NCBI RefSeq assembly: GCF_037991315.1
Contig: NZ_CP150300.1
Span: 3,906,001 to 3,970,000 of the forward strand
Length of the DNA stretch: 64,000 nt
Source of the DNA: Paenibacillus sp. FSL H8-0079
GTDB lineage: Bacteria; Bacillota; Bacilli; Paenibacillales; Paenibacillaceae
Reading direction: 5' to 3'
Position numbers and translations under genes: made by a program
Part shown: in pieces, positions 17,334-26,782 of the stretch
Layout: every line of letters begins with the position of its first letter
Position numbering within the stretch: position 1 is the first letter of the stretch
The notes under the pieces: generated by a model
The model's input: only the letters and a program-made list of their open reading frames with translations
Databases searched by the model: none
What the model was told of the DNA's origin: nothing

Positions 17334-18596
17334 CTATGATTGGAGTTTAACCAGGCTGTAGTTCTTTTTACCTTTACGGATAATGATGAATTTACCGCCA
17401 ATGGCATGCTCTGCCGACACCGTGAATTCAAGCTCCGTAATTTTCTCACCATTCATGGAGATTGCACCTTTAGTGACATCTTCACGTGCCTGACGCTTGG
17501 ATGGCTCCAGCCCCAGATCCACGAGCCAGTCCACGATATTTTTCGCTTCGCCGTCCGTTTCAAATGTTGGCATTTCCTTAAAGCCCTGCTCAATTTCGTC
17601 TGCTGTCAGGGAACGGATATCTCCACTAAACAGCGCTGCTGTAATCCGCTTAGCCTGTTCCAGCATGTCTTCGCCGTGAACGAATTTCGTCATTTCTTCC
17701 GCGAGTGCTTTCTGTGCTTCACGTTTGTGCGGCTCTGTCTCTACCTTTTCAGCCAAAGCTTCAATTTCTTCTTTGCTCAGGAAAGTAAAGTATTTCAAGT
17801 ATTTAATGACATCACGGTCATCTGTATTCGCCCAGAACTGGTAGAACTCAAATGGTGTCGTTTTGTTCGGATCAAGCCAAATTGCGCCGCCAGCTGTTTT
17901 ACCGAATTTGGTTCCGTCGGATTTGAGCATAAGCGGGATGGTCAGACCGTACGCCTTCGCTTCAGATCCTTCTTTTTTGCGAATTAGATCGAGACCGCTT
18001 GTGATGTTACCCCATTGATCGGAACCGCCGATTTGCAGTTGTACATCTTCGTTCTGGAACAGGTGCAGGTAGTCGAGGGATTGAAGGATCTGGTAGGAAA
18101 ACTCGGTGAACGAGATTCCGCCTTCCAGTCTACTCGCAACTACATCCTTAGCCAGCATTGTGTTGAGGTTAAAGTTTTTGCCGTAGTCACGCAAGAATTC
18201 AATTACATTGATTTTGTGCGTCCAATCGTAGTTATTCACCATGCGAACTTGATTATCGCCATCTGTTACGAACAACTTCTTCATTTGTGCTGTCAGTGCA
18301 TCCACATTATCCTGCACCTGCTCCATCGTTTGCAAAGAACGCTCTGCCTGACGTCCACTTGGATCACCAATTGTACCTGTAGCTCCACCAATCAGAATGA
18401 CTGGACGATGTCCTGCCAGTTGAAAACGTTTCAGCATCATGAAGGGAATTAAATGTCCGATGTGCATGCTATCCCCCGTAGGGTCAACGCCGCAGTACAA
18501 GGAGACTGATTTGGTTTCAGTCAGTTCACGTAATCCCTCTGCATCGGTCTGCTGGTTAATGGCGTCACGCCACTCTAGTTCATCAATAATATTCAT
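17334..18596 (-). CDS. tyrS: Tyrosyl-tRNA synthetase
   Basis: The enzyme charges tRNA-Tyr. The 420-residue product starting at ATG 18596 (MNIIDELEWR, AAAGGGG upstream) matches the bacterial TyrRS length. Class I signatures are HIGH at 45-48 (GDSMHIGHL) and the KFGKT version of KMSKS in SDGTKFGKTAGG; a C-terminal S4-like RNA-binding domain follows. Expression is controlled by the T-box leader immediately upstream. Confidence 0.97.
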   Translation of the reverse strand: MNIIDELEWRDAINQQTDAEGLRELTETKSVSLYCGVDPTGDSMHIGHLIPFMMLKRFQLAGHRPVILIGGATGTIGDPSGRQAERSLQTMEQVQDNVDALTAQMKKLFVTDGDNQVRMVNNYDWTHKINVIEFLRDYGKNFNLNTMLAKDVVASRLEGGISFTEFSYQILQSLDYLHLFQNEDVQLQIGGSDQWGNITSGLDLIRKKEGSEAKAYGLTIPLMLKSDGTKFGKTAGGAIWLDPNKTTPFEFYQFWANTDDRDVIKYLKYFTFLSKEEIEALAEKVETEPHKREAQKALAEEMTKFVHGEDMLEQAKRITAALFSGDIRSLTADEIEQGFKEMPTFETDGEAKNIVDWLVDLGLEPSKRQAREDVTKGAISMNGEKITELEFTVSAEHAIGGKFIIIRKGKKNYSLVKLQS

Positions 18597-18683
18597 TCGT
18601 AAAAACCCCTTTTCTATCCTCAAGATTCAGTCATGATCCACGTCAAATTACGAAATTACACGCTGGAACGGCTTTTTTGGACA

Positions 18684-18953
18684 CAAAAAAATCGCCTCCT
18701 TGTCTTCATTAGACACAGGGACGATTATCATAACCGTGGTACCACCCAAATTGCATGGATAACACGCCACCTTAACACGCTATCCATACCACTTTCGGCA
18801 ATATATCGTTTGCCCTTCCGCTTGGCATTACCCAAGTACTCCAGAGTGTAATTCGCAGCCCTTGTATGTATCAGGTTCCATCAACCCCTGACTTTCTGTA
18901 ACAGGGACAAAGCCGCTACTGCGCTCTATCAACGTGATTCATGTATTCAATTT
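18684..18953 (-). promoter_or_regulatory. T-box leader (tRNA-Tyr responsive) of tyrS
   Basis: The T-box core GGGTGGTACCACGG lies at 18734-18747 on the minus strand, followed by an intrinsic terminator (18684-18726) ending in seven T residues. The proposed specifier is TAC (Tyr) at 18848-18850, just before the conserved CTCTGGAGTAC end of Stem I. Uncharged tRNA-Tyr would favour the antiterminator. Confidence 0.9.
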
Positions 18954-18959
18954 ATAGCA

Positions 18960-18988
18960 AGTATAGCCGAACGTTTGAGTCATTGCAA
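18960..18988 (-). promoter_or_regulatory. Sigma-A promoter of tyrS
   Basis: On the minus strand TTGCAA is separated by 17 bases from TATACT, placing the transcript start at the head of the T-box leader. Confidence 0.75.
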
Positions 18989-19128
18989 GGCCAAGTATGC
19001 AATCTTTGAACAGAACTACGGATGCATAGTTGAAACCAGCTTATATCGTCATCATGTTCAATTTCCGTGATAGCAACCATAGGCTTTCTCCGCAATCTGA
19101 TGCTCATGTCAATACGGATTGTCGTAAT

Positions 19129-19150
19129 GAAAAAGCTGCCAAAGGCAGCT
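19129..19150 (-). terminator. Intrinsic terminator of selO
   Basis: The stem AGCTGCC/GGCAGCT with a three-base loop is followed by T residues on the minus strand, 20 bases after the selO stop. Confidence 0.85.
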
Positions 19151-19170
19151 CTCTCAAGACAAATTTCATT

Positions 19171-20640
19171 TTAGGTTCCGCAGAATGTGCGATAAGACGG
19201 ATCACATGAAACCGGCAAGGTAGCGTAGTCAGCCTGTTCTGGTGTATACGCATAAGGCTGTTGCAGAACTGCAAGAAGTTGTTGCATCACACTATAGTCT
19301 CCATGATTCTCAGCTCGTTCCAGTGCTTCTTCTACCCGATCATTCCGAGGAATAACTGCTGGATTGTTACTCTTCATTTGTTGTATAACAACATTTTTTG
19401 TTTCGGACTGTCGCTCTAATCTGGACTGCCAACGTGAATACCACTCGTTAAACTCAGGTACTCCATTCAGGTTGGTTCCTTCCAAGGTACCTAGCGTCAG
19501 CGCCACGAACGTGTTCGTAAAATCTGCGGAATGTTTCTCCATCAGTTCAATAAGTTCTTTAATTAGAGTTTCATCTTCCGCTTCTTCATTGAACAGTCCC
19601 AATTTGGCTCGCATGCCTGATAACCAGTGATGATGATACAACTCTGAGAATTGCGCGATGGCATCCTGTGCGATTTGCACGGCCTGCTCCTCGTCTTCAT
19701 GCAGCAGCGGTATAAGTGTCTCGGCAAAACGTGCCAAGTTCCATCCGCCAATATACGGTTGATTGCCATATGCATAACGACCTTGCTTATCAATTGAACT
19801 AAACACCGTACTCGGATTATAAGCATCCATAAAAGCGCATGGTCCGTAATCAATCGTTTCTCCACTGATCGCCATATTGTCCGTATTCATCACGCCATGA
19901 ATGAAGCCAACTCGCTGCCACTGCGCAATAAGTGCCGCCTGAAGCTTGATCACTTCCTGAAGCAATCGAAGATAACGATCTTCATCTCCTTCAACCTGGG
20001 GGAAATGTCGCTCCAATGTGTAGTCTGCGAGAGTTCTCAGTTCCTCTTTCGATCCCCAACGCGCTGCATACTGAAACGTCGCTACTCGAATATGACTGGC
20101 AGCTACTCGTGTCAGTATGGCACCCGGTCGTTCTGATTCACGGACGATATGCTCTCCTGTGGACACAACTGCCAGACTCCGTGTGGTTGGAATGCCGAGT
20201 GCATACATCGCTTCACTTATGATATATTCACGCAACATTGGTCCAACTGCGGCACGTCCATCCCCTGCGCGAGAGTATGGAGTTCTTCCCGAACCTTTGA
20301 GCTGAATATCTACGCGCTCCCCCTGTGGGGTAATATGTTCACCAAGAAGCAATGCCCGTCCGTCACCTAGCATGTTGAAATTACCAAATTGATGACCTGC
20401 ATAGGCCTGAGCGAGAGGCTCAGCTCCTTGCGGGGTTACATTTCCTGCAAATACGGCGGCACCTTCTTGCGTGTTCAGCGCTTCGGCGTTCAAGCCAAGT
20501 TCTGTTGCAAGCGTAGCATTGAAGATAAGCAGATCCGGTGATTCAACTGGCTCCGCTCCCTGGCTTGTGTAGAATATTTGCGGCAGACGTGCATAACTAT
20601 TGTCAAAATTCAAACGGGTTTCCAGCTTAGCTTGTTGCAT
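19171..20640 (-). CDS. selO: Protein adenylyltransferase SelO (YdiU)
   Basis: SelO is a pseudokinase-fold enzyme that transfers AMP from ATP to protein hydroxyls and is linked to redox stress. From the ATG at 20640 ([26 protein letters not shown] upstream) the product has 489 residues. Family blocks include [48 protein letters not shown], the Asn/Asp pair in [25 protein letters not shown], and [11 protein letters not shown]. The C-terminus carries two Cys ([12 protein letters not shown]), the penultimate motif where other SelO proteins have Sec or Cys. It is monocistronic. Confidence 0.95.
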   Translation of the reverse strand: MQQAKLETRLNFDNSYARLPQIFYTSQGAEPVESPDLLIFNATLATELGLNAEALNTQEGAAVFAGNVTPQGAEPLAQAYAGHQFGNFNMLGDGRALLLGEHITPQGERVDIQLKGSGRTPYSRAGDGRAAVGPMLREYIISEAMYALGIPTTRSLAVVSTGEHIVRESERPGAILTRVAASHIRVATFQYAARWGSKEELRTLADYTLERHFPQVEGDEDRYLRLLQEVIKLQAALIAQWQRVGFIHGVMNTDNMAISGETIDYGPCAFMDAYNPSTVFSSIDKQGRYAYGNQPYIGGWNLARFAETLIPLLHEDEEQAVQIAQDAIAQFSELYHHHWLSGMRAKLGLFNEEAEDETLIKELIELMEKHSADFTNTFVALTLGTLEGTNLNGVPEFNEWYSRWQSRLERQSETKNVVIQQMKSNNPAVIPRNDRVEEALERAENHGDYSVMQQLLAVLQQPYAYTPEQADYATLPVSCDPSYRTFCGT

Positions 20641-20970
20641 GAGGATCACAACTCCTTTTTTTGACCAAGGGAACATCCCTTGTTGTTATTGTAGCCTTGT
20701 GAACCAATGCTCATTTATGTAGTCGCATGGATATTCAATATAAAGGAACACATAAAATGTTCTTGATGAAACTTTAGCATATTTACATTCCTTTTGCATT
20801 CCTTCGCAATAACTTTCGTATGAAAATCATCATTTAGAGTCACAGCTTCCAAGCAAATAAAAACCCAAGAGGTTCTGTCATGAGGGGAGTTATTACCTTA
20901 TTTCCCTCAATCCATCCCGTCTTGGGTCTGTTCCATTCATTAAATCAGTTTGGTTATCGTAGAAAAAGAA
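20641..20970. other. Intergenic region selO-permease
   Basis: This 330-base gap holds the permease terminator (20865-20926). A small hairpin CAAGGGA/TCCCTTG lies at about 20664-20680, just upstream of the selO ribosome-binding site. No clear selO promoter could be assigned. Confidence 0.4.
20865..20926 (-). terminator. Terminator of the NCS2 permease gene
   Basis: An outer stem ACCCAAGA/TCTTGGGT encloses an inner GAGGG/CCCTC-like hairpin. It is followed on the minus strand by a T-rich stretch. Confidence 0.7.
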
Positions 20971-22287
20971 TTACGTATGTGCTTCTTGTGCCTGTACAGG
21001 CTGAAGAGGCAAGCTTTCTTTTTTGAAGCCGAGGTTGAAGAAGACATTGAGCAAAATAGCTGACAGACTTCCTGTGATAATGCCATCGCTCACAATAATA
21101 CGAATGCTTTGGGGAAGTTGAGCAAACAGATCCGGTACAGCGGTAACACCAAGACCAAGTGAAACGGAGCAAGCCACGATCAACAGATTGGATTGTTTGG
21201 CAAAGTCGACGTTTTGCAGCATTTTGATCCCGGATGAGACGACCATTCCAAACAGGACAACAGTCGCCCCACCTAATACAGCACTCGGAATAATCGTTGC
21301 AAAAGCAGCTACTTTGGGAATAAGTCCGAGAAAGACCAGAATACCTCCGGCTGCAACCACCACATTGGTCGTTTTCACCTTGGAGAGCTGAACTAAACCG
21401 ACATTCTGCGCAAATGTATTGTATGGAAAGGCATTGAATATGCCACCTAGAACAAACGCGAGACCTTCTGCGCGATATCCCCGTGCCAGATCTTTTTCGT
21501 TGATCGGTTGATCGCAGATTTTACTCAAAGCCATAAATACACCTGTTGATTCGATAATAACTACCGTACCTACAATGATCATTGTAATAATGGGGCCGAT
21601 CTCGAAGGTTGGCCATCCAAAGTAGAAGGGTTGGGGCAAATGGAACCAGGAGGCTTCCTGTACAGCGGCAAAATTCACTTTTCCCATGAAGGCTGCTATG
21701 AGGGTTCCCACGATAATCCCCAGGAGAACTGCCAGGGATTTAACAAAACCACGAGCGTATCGATTCAGGATCAGAATGAAAAGTAATACGCCAAAGGAAA
21801 GCGCCAAATTGTCCAAACTTCCGAAATTCTCGCTGTTTGCTCCACCCGCCATGTTCTTAATGCCGGTTGGGATCAGTGCAAGACCGATGATGGTTACCAC
21901 TGTACCGATCACGACTGGTGGAAACAATTTGACGATTTTGCTGAAAAATACGGCAAAGATGACGATAAATAATCCGGCTGCGATGATCGACCCATATATG
22001 GCAGGAATTCCGTATTGCGATCCAATGGCAATCATAGGTGTGACCGCTACAAAAGAGCTTCCGAGCACCGCTGGCAAACCTATACCCAAGTACTTCCCTT
22101 TCCGAGCCTGAAGCCATGTTGCAATCCCACACGTTAACAGGTCAATGGATACCAGATACGCCAACTGCTCTGCAGTCAAATTTAGCGCTCTACCCACAAG
22201 CAAAGGTACCAGAATTGCTCCCGCATACATCGCGAGTACGTGCTGAATGCCCAGTGAAAAAATTCTCATCTTTTTGGTTTCTTTCAT
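20971..22287 (-). CDS. NCS2/NAT family purine (xanthine/urate-type) permease
   Basis: This 438-residue membrane protein has about 12-14 hydrophobic segments. The nucleobase-ascorbate transporter signature appears as QNVGLVQLSKV. Other family-like segments are HVLAMYAGAILVPLLVG and IIESTGVFMALSKICDQPI. Closest in type are PbuX/PucJK xanthine or urate proton symporters; the exact base cannot be set from sequence. I start at ATG 22287 (MKETKKMRIF), nine bases after AGGGGGG. No purine riboswitch is visible upstream. Confidence 0.88.
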   Translation of the reverse strand: MKETKKMRIFSLGIQHVLAMYAGAILVPLLVGRALNLTAEQLAYLVSIDLLTCGIATWLQARKGKYLGIGLPAVLGSSFVAVTPMIAIGSQYGIPAIYGSIIAAGLFIVIFAVFFSKIVKLFPPVVIGTVVTIIGLALIPTGIKNMAGGANSENFGSLDNLALSFGVLLFILILNRYARGFVKSLAVLLGIIVGTLIAAFMGKVNFAAVQEASWFHLPQPFYFGWPTFEIGPIITMIIVGTVVIIESTGVFMALSKICDQPINEKDLARGYRAEGLAFVLGGIFNAFPYNTFAQNVGLVQLSKVKTTNVVVAAGGILVFLGLIPKVAAFATIIPSAVLGGATVVLFGMVVSSGIKMLQNVDFAKQSNLLIVACSVSLGLGVTAVPDLFAQLPQSIRIIVSDGIITGSLSAILLNVFFNLGFKKESLPLQPVQAQEAHT

Positions 22288-22603
22288 CCCACGTTGCCCC
22301 CCTGAAATTAGAATCAACCGAACCGCTGCAAAATCATGTTATGTTGATTCACATTATATAAACTATTCAGGGAAGTTCCATGATTCATAACATAGAATTG
22401 TTATAACATATAAATAGCCCAACTTAAATTGGGCGTGTTGTACAAAAGGGAATCTCAAACCTTTTATGTCGCGTTATATTATCTAACATAATAATTAACA
22501 CAATTCTTTTTACACTCAGAAGAAATAAAATTGAACGTGCGATTTATCTTGAAGTATTCATGTTGAGACATAATGTCCGTACATCATAACTTGTTTCATA
22601 TTC
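22288..22603. other. Leader region of the purine permease gene
   Basis: The 316-base region contains two minus-strand hairpins. One is AAAAGG/CCTTTT at about 22444-22466; the other is GCCCAA/TTGGGC at 22417-22434. Inverted CATAACAT-type repeats (22336-22346 and 22386-22395) flank a TATAAT box (22353-22358). An upstream promoter-like pair TTGTGT / TAATAT lies near 22480-22505. No conserved purine-riboswitch core was found. Confidence 0.4.
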
Positions 22604-23383
22604 TCAGCTTGTCCAGTTAAGAGGCTTGATGTTAAAACGCTGCTCCATGACCTCTCCGTTCTGATGAACCCTCTCCGTAAACAATAATTCTTCTCTAGTC
22701 ATCAGAACAACGGATGAAGCTCTGGTTCCATAGTCAAATTTTTCACTCTTAACAAATATGGGAGAAAGCAAACGTTCCCACTCCAATGGAACGCCTGTAT
22801 GGGGTAGAAGCTCATCCACTGAAGGGTCTGCCAATTGTAGCAAATCTAATATTTGCTCTGTCAGGGTACTTTCTTCCTCCCCGTTGATGATTTTCTCCAG
22901 TCCTTCTTTTCCACGTTTCACCTTAGGCCAATCCGTATTGATCAAGTGATTACTAATCCCGTATATTCCCGGTTCCAACTTCATCACAACGTTGCCCACA
23001 TTAGAATAATAATAGAGGTCGTCTGGATCACCCACCAACAAATTGTATCCAGGGTAATCATTGCGATTTTGCTCCGCACGTGGCATATATTGCTCAGGTG
23101 AGGACGTTCCCTTTAAAAAATCAGCAACCAGATCTCCTCTTGAACACTTGGCATGTACATCTTCATTCGGATCACGATAATTCGTGACAGCAGCCAGACG
23201 TCCCCCTGTTGTTACGCCCATCCAGGTTCCCATTTTCGACAAATCCCGGCCTGCCAATATTTGAGGGTGATCTTCCCAATAATGTGCTTGAGCCGTAGGT
23301 CTGTGATAGAATTCATCCCTATTGGATCCCAATATAAGCGGATACTTTGGATGCATGTTGTAAGCAAATAAAATCAAACACAT
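22604..23383 (-). CDS. NRDE (TANGO2) family protein
   Basis: The 259-residue protein begins MCLILFAYNMHPKYPLILGSNRDEFYHRPT, with Cys2 in the position of an Ntn-type nucleophile and the family name motif NRDE. Conserved FSA-type segments continue with LAGRDLSKMGTWMGVTTGGRLAAVTNYRDP. Function in bacteria is not established; the eukaryotic homologue TANGO2 is linked to haem and secretory trafficking. I start at ATG 23383 because the upstream in-frame TTG abuts the GGAG. Confidence 0.88.
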   Translation of the reverse strand: MCLILFAYNMHPKYPLILGSNRDEFYHRPTAQAHYWEDHPQILAGRDLSKMGTWMGVTTGGRLAAVTNYRDPNEDVHAKCSRGDLVADFLKGTSSPEQYMPRAEQNRNDYPGYNLLVGDPDDLYYYSNVGNVVMKLEPGIYGISNHLINTDWPKVKRGKEGLEKIINGEEESTLTEQILDLLQLADPSVDELLPHTGVPLEWERLLSPIFVKSEKFDYGTRASSVVLMTREELLFTERVHQNGEVMEQRFNIKPLNWTS

Positions 23384-23429
23384 GGAAATCTTCAACTCCT
23401 AGATTCGTTAAACCTCTGATATCGGGGCT

Positions 23430-23729
23430 TTATATCGCATAATCAACTACAATTACATCTTCCACCCAACCATCCAAGGAAGCTACAAATGCCTGATGAG
23501 CAGGATGTGGACCATAGGCGCGCAATGCGTCCTGATCTTCAAACGTCACTCGTAATCCAATCGTATAACCTTGAATACGGTCCGTTTCTTCCGTTGCATT
23601 GATTCCAGCCGTCAGCGCGACGATTCCCGGAATTTGTTCCTGTAGTGCGAGCAATTGAGCCACCAATTCCTGCTGCTTGTCAGTCGTAATTTTATCGTTA
23701 AATTTAAAAACAACCAAATGTTCAAACAT
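23430..23729 (-). CDS. Dabb family (stress-responsive alpha/beta barrel) protein
   Basis: This 99-residue protein has MFEHLVVFKFNDKITTDKQQELVAQLLALQEQIPGIVALTAGIN and HPAHQAFVASLDGWVEDVIVVDY. These are the hallmarks of the dimeric alpha+beta barrel (Dabb) domain. No catalytic assignment can be made. The start has GAGGAGG eight to nine bases upstream. It lies 54 bases after the TetR regulator gene in the same direction and may share its transcript. Confidence 0.85.
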   Translation of the reverse strand: MFEHLVVFKFNDKITTDKQQELVAQLLALQEQIPGIVALTAGINATEETDRIQGYTIGLRVTFEDQDALRAYGPHPAHQAFVASLDGWVEDVIVVDYAI

Positions 23730-23783
23730 GTTCTTATTCCTCCTCTGTCCATTCGAATAGTAATGCAACTTCATTTAATGAAT

Positions 23784-24365
23784 TCAATTCAATAATTCCA
23801 ACCCGCCGATCATGTAGGGGACAACTCGTTGGGCTAACTCAGCAGGGGATTCCTGCCCGCCTTCAATATTCCATCGATACGTTATTCCATAGATCGACCA
23901 GCTTAGCATGGTTGCCGTAATTTTCAGCGTTTTGGGATCTACATGCCCCGCTACTTTGCTCATTAATTCAAGAAGGAATTGCTCCAGTTGCGTCTTGATG
24001 TTCTCTTCAATAATTGGTGCAACAGTCTCATATTTTTTGATGCATCCATTACTTGAGACGTGATAATCACATAATGAAAATATAAGCTGTTGTATGGTCT
24101 CGGCTGATAACCTAGCATCCGGGTCCACCCTCTTCGTTACATATTCCATAAAAGCATCCGATAACAAGGCTTCAAGAAGTGCATATTTATCCTGAAAATG
24201 GGCATAAAATGTGGCCCTGTTGATTGTGGCTTGTTCCGTAATGTTTTGAATTGTAATGCTGTTGAAATTTTTAAGATTCAATTGGTTTAAAAACGCATCA
24301 AGAATTAATTGGCGCGTGCGGATTACACGCGGATCATTCGAGTTTGGAGACAATACACCAGACAT
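23784..24365 (-). CDS. TetR/AcrR family transcriptional regulator
   Basis: The 193-residue product starts at ATG 24365 (MSGVLSPNSND, AAAGGAGG upstream). The N-terminal helix-turn-helix reads TRQLILDAFLNQLNLKNFNSITIQNITEQATINRATFYAHFQDKYALLEALL. The C-terminal domain is the variable ligand-binding part. It is divergent from the flavin oxidoreductase gene, the usual arrangement for a repressor of that gene. A palindrome overlaps its own -35 box, pointing to autorepression. Confidence 0.9.
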   Translation of the reverse strand: MSGVLSPNSNDPRVIRTRQLILDAFLNQLNLKNFNSITIQNITEQATINRATFYAHFQDKYALLEALLSDAFMEYVTKRVDPDARLSAETIQQLIFSLCDYHVSSNGCIKKYETVAPIIEENIKTQLEQFLLELMSKVAGHVDPKTLKITATMLSWSIYGITYRWNIEGGQESPAELAQRVVPYMIGGLELLN

Positions 24366-24410
24366 GTCCCAATCCTCCTTTGTACACAAAATATTTGGTT
24401 AGACTCCTTC

Positions 24411-24439
24411 ATTATAGATAAGTGTTATTTGTTCAACAA
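24411..24439 (-). promoter_or_regulatory. Sigma-A promoter of the tetR-type gene
   Basis: On the minus strand TTGTTG is separated by 17 bases from a perfect TATAAT. Confidence 0.75.
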
Positions 24440-24441
24440 GT
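24427..24441. promoter_or_regulatory. Candidate TetR operator
   Basis: The 15-base near-palindrome ATTTGTTCAACAAGT (core TTGTT-C-AACAA) overlaps the -35 box of the regulator gene. It lies between the divergent genes, as expected for an autoregulatory operator. Confidence 0.5.
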
Positions 24442-24588
24442 GAAAGTAAGTGCAAATACACCATACAATAATCCGTGTCTTTCGCTTAAGCAACAAAATG
24501 CTTCGATTGTTGGTTGAGCATGCCTATAGACCTTGTTAAGATTGCACTCGTACCCGCTTGAAGGTGCATAATAATGGAGGTGCTTAGT

Positions 24589-25704
24589 TTGAGTAATCAA
24601 CAACATAACGTTATTTCTACGGAGCTTCTGTTTCAACCATACACTGTTCAAAAATTAACCCTGTCCTCACGCATCGTCATGTCCCCCATGGCTCGTGCTT
24701 TCTCCCCGGATGGTGTCCCGGGCCCCGATGTAGCCGCATATTATCGTCGGCGTGCCGAGCATGGTGTTGGACTCATTATTACCGAAGGTGCGACCATTGA
24801 GCATCCATCTGCATCAAGTGAGCCTAGAATCCCTCATATGTATGGAGAAGCAGCTCTTCAAGGGTGGGCTGAAGTGGTCGAACAAGTCCATGAAGCCGGC
24901 GGCAAGATTTTTCCGCAGATTTTACACATGGGAATCGTTCGCCCTTCCGGATCTCAGCCTCACCCCGAGGCTGAATCACTTAGTCCATCGGGAGTTGATA
25001 TGGAAGGTACTCAAGTAGGTGAGCCAATGACGGAGGCAGAGATCGCAACTGTGATTCAAGCTTATGCAGATGCAGCAGCCAATGCGCAAAGTATTGGTTT
25101 TGACGGAATTGAACTTCACGGTGCACACGGTTTTCTGATTGATCAGTTTTTCTGGAAAACAACGAATAGGAGAACGGACCGCTATGGTGGTGACCTTCAA
25201 AAACGAACGCAATTCGCAGTTGAACTTGTAATGGCAGTTCGTGCTGCGGTAGGTCCTGATTTCCCTATCGCGATGCGGATTTCCCAATGGAAGATGAATG
25301 ATTATCAAGCCAGACTGTTCGACACCCCCGAACAACTGGAACAATTCCTTCATTTGCTGGTTGACGCAGGTGTAGATATCTTCCACTGCTCGACACGACG
25401 CTTCTGGGAGCCCGAGTTTGAAGGATCTGGGCTTGGATTTGCAGGTTGGGTGCGAAAGCTAAGTGGTCAAACCACGATCACAGTCGGTTCTGTGGGTATG
25501 CCAAATGAGCCTGAAGCAGGAACTGATGAAGCAAAACATCCAGGTATGGACGAGCTTATGAAGCGTTTCGATCAACAGGAATTTGATCTGGTGGCTGTGG
25601 GACGTGCGCTACTTGGTGACCCGGCATGGGCTGCCAAAATGCGTGAAGGCCGTGTATCTGAAATTCAGTCTTTTTCACCTGAAGCACTGGCTACGTTACA
25701 CTAA
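24589..25704 (+). CDS. NADH:flavin oxidoreductase / Old Yellow Enzyme family
   Basis: This 371-residue FMN-dependent TIM-barrel ene-reductase-like enzyme shows LTLSSRIVMSPMARAFSPDGVPGPDVAAYYRRRAEHGVGLIITEGATIEHPSA. The substrate/FMN region reads GFDGIELHGAHGFLIDQFFWKTTNRRTDRYGG, and VAVGRALLGDPAWAAKMREG closes the barrel. The start is taken as TTG 24589, because GGAGG lies eight bases upstream and overlaps the earlier ATG. Divergent TetR control suggests induction by an electrophile or aromatic compound (inference). Confidence 0.92.
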   Translation: MSNQQHNVISTELLFQPYTVQKLTLSSRIVMSPMARAFSPDGVPGPDVAAYYRRRAEHGVGLIITEGATIEHPSASSEPRIPHMYGEAALQGWAEVVEQVHEAGGKIFPQILHMGIVRPSGSQPHPEAESLSPSGVDMEGTQVGEPMTEAEIATVIQAYADAAANAQSIGFDGIELHGAHGFLIDQFFWKTTNRRTDRYGGDLQKRTQFAVELVMAVRAAVGPDFPIAMRISQWKMNDYQARLFDTPEQLEQFLHLLVDAGVDIFHCSTRRFWEPEFEGSGLGFAGWVRKLSGQTTITVGSVGMPNEPEAGTDEAKHPGMDELMKRFDQQEFDLVAVGRALLGDPAWAAKMREGRVSEIQSFSPEALATLH

Positions 25705-25738
25705 GGACAATTCCTTATTGTTCCGGACATTTTTTTGT
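25705..25738 (+). terminator. Probable terminator of the flavin oxidoreductase gene
   Basis: Two small inverted repeats (GGACAAT/ATTGTTCC and GGACA/TGTCC) surround a run of seven T residues just after the stop codon. Confidence 0.55.
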
Positions 25739-25930
25739 CCAATATATATAGGTTTGAACTCATGAATCAACTATACTAAGCAAAGGGCTCGCTTTCCCTC
25801 CGGGATTGCGGGTATTTTGTTTTTAGAGATATCTGTCCGATCAAACACTTCGAGCAATAGCAATATCGTTCAAGAAAATTCCTTCTTTGCAACCTATAAT
25901 GACATTAACATACCAGAAAGAAGGTGCATC

Positions 25931-26782
25931 ATGACTCGTGAAGTCCGGACTGTCGTATTTGATACCGATCTACAGCTAGAAGCTTATCAATTTGAAGGCA
26001 TTATGCAGAAGTTTCCCAATCATTTTCATGACTATTATGTCATTGGATTCATTGAACAAGGCAAGCGACACCTCGTCTGCAACAACGAAGAATATATTCT
26101 AAATAGTGGGGACATCATTGTCTTTAATCCACAAGACCCCCATGCCTGCGAACAGGTCGATGGCAGAACCCTCGATTATCGCTGTATCAACGTCCAGCCT
26201 GAGGTTATGCGAGAGTATGCGAGAGAGATTACTGGACAAGCTTACTTACCACGGTTTACGTCCCCCGTTCTCTACCAAAGTGAACTTGTGGGTTCCCTGC
26301 ACGAACTGCATCAGATGATTCTGGAAGAGCAATCCGATTTCTGCAAAGAAGAATTGTTACTCTTACTACTGGATCAATTGCTGCGAGATTATTCGGATGC
26401 TGAACCCCCTGTTTCCACTCAGGATGTTACCATAGAGATCAGACGCATATGTGATTACATAGAAGCTCATTACATGGAGAGCATCTCGCTGAACCAGTTA
26501 GCCGATTTGACGGAGATGAGTAAATACCACCTGCTGCGTTTATTCACTCGCCAGAAAGGGATATCCCCTTACCGCTATCTGGAAACGATTCGCATTAATC
26601 AAGCCAAACGTCTTCTGGAACAAGGTCTGCTGCCGATTGAAGTAGCTGCACAGACAGGATTCAGTGACCAGAGCCATTTCACGAATTTTTTCAAAAAACT
26701 GATTGGCCTGACACCCAAGCAATATAGACGTATCTTCAATCATGATTCGGAGTTGAAACGAACCACCACTAACATCGTATGA
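25931..26782 (+). CDS. AraC family transcriptional regulator (cupin + HTH)
   Basis: The 283-residue product starts at ATG 25931 (MTREVRTVVF, AGAAGGTG upstream). The N-terminal cupin includes FPNHFHDYYVIGFIEQGKRHLVCNNEEYILNSGDIIVFNPQDPHACEQ. The C-terminal double helix-turn-helix includes SLNQLADLTEMSKYHLLRLFTRQKGISPYRYLETIRINQAKRLLEQG and IEVAAQTGFSDQSHFTNFFKKLIGLTPKQYRR. Its stop overlaps the next start by four bases, so it is coupled to the EamA transporter and probably controls it in response to the transported metabolite. Confidence 0.92.
   Translation: MTREVRTVVFDTDLQLEAYQFEGIMQKFPNHFHDYYVIGFIEQGKRHLVCNNEEYILNSGDIIVFNPQDPHACEQVDGRTLDYRCINVQPEVMREYAREITGQAYLPRFTSPVLYQSELVGSLHELHQMILEEQSDFCKEELLLLLLDQLLRDYSDAEPPVSTQDVTIEIRRICDYIEAHYMESISLNQLADLTEMSKYHLLRLFTRQKGISPYRYLETIRINQAKRLLEQGLLPIEVAAQTGFSDQSHFTNFFKKLIGLTPKQYRRIFNHDSELKRTTTNIV

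Noticed and set aside
22380..22480. Purine riboswitch ahead of the NCS2 permease
   Set aside because: No match to the conserved three-way junction core; only generic hairpins are seen.
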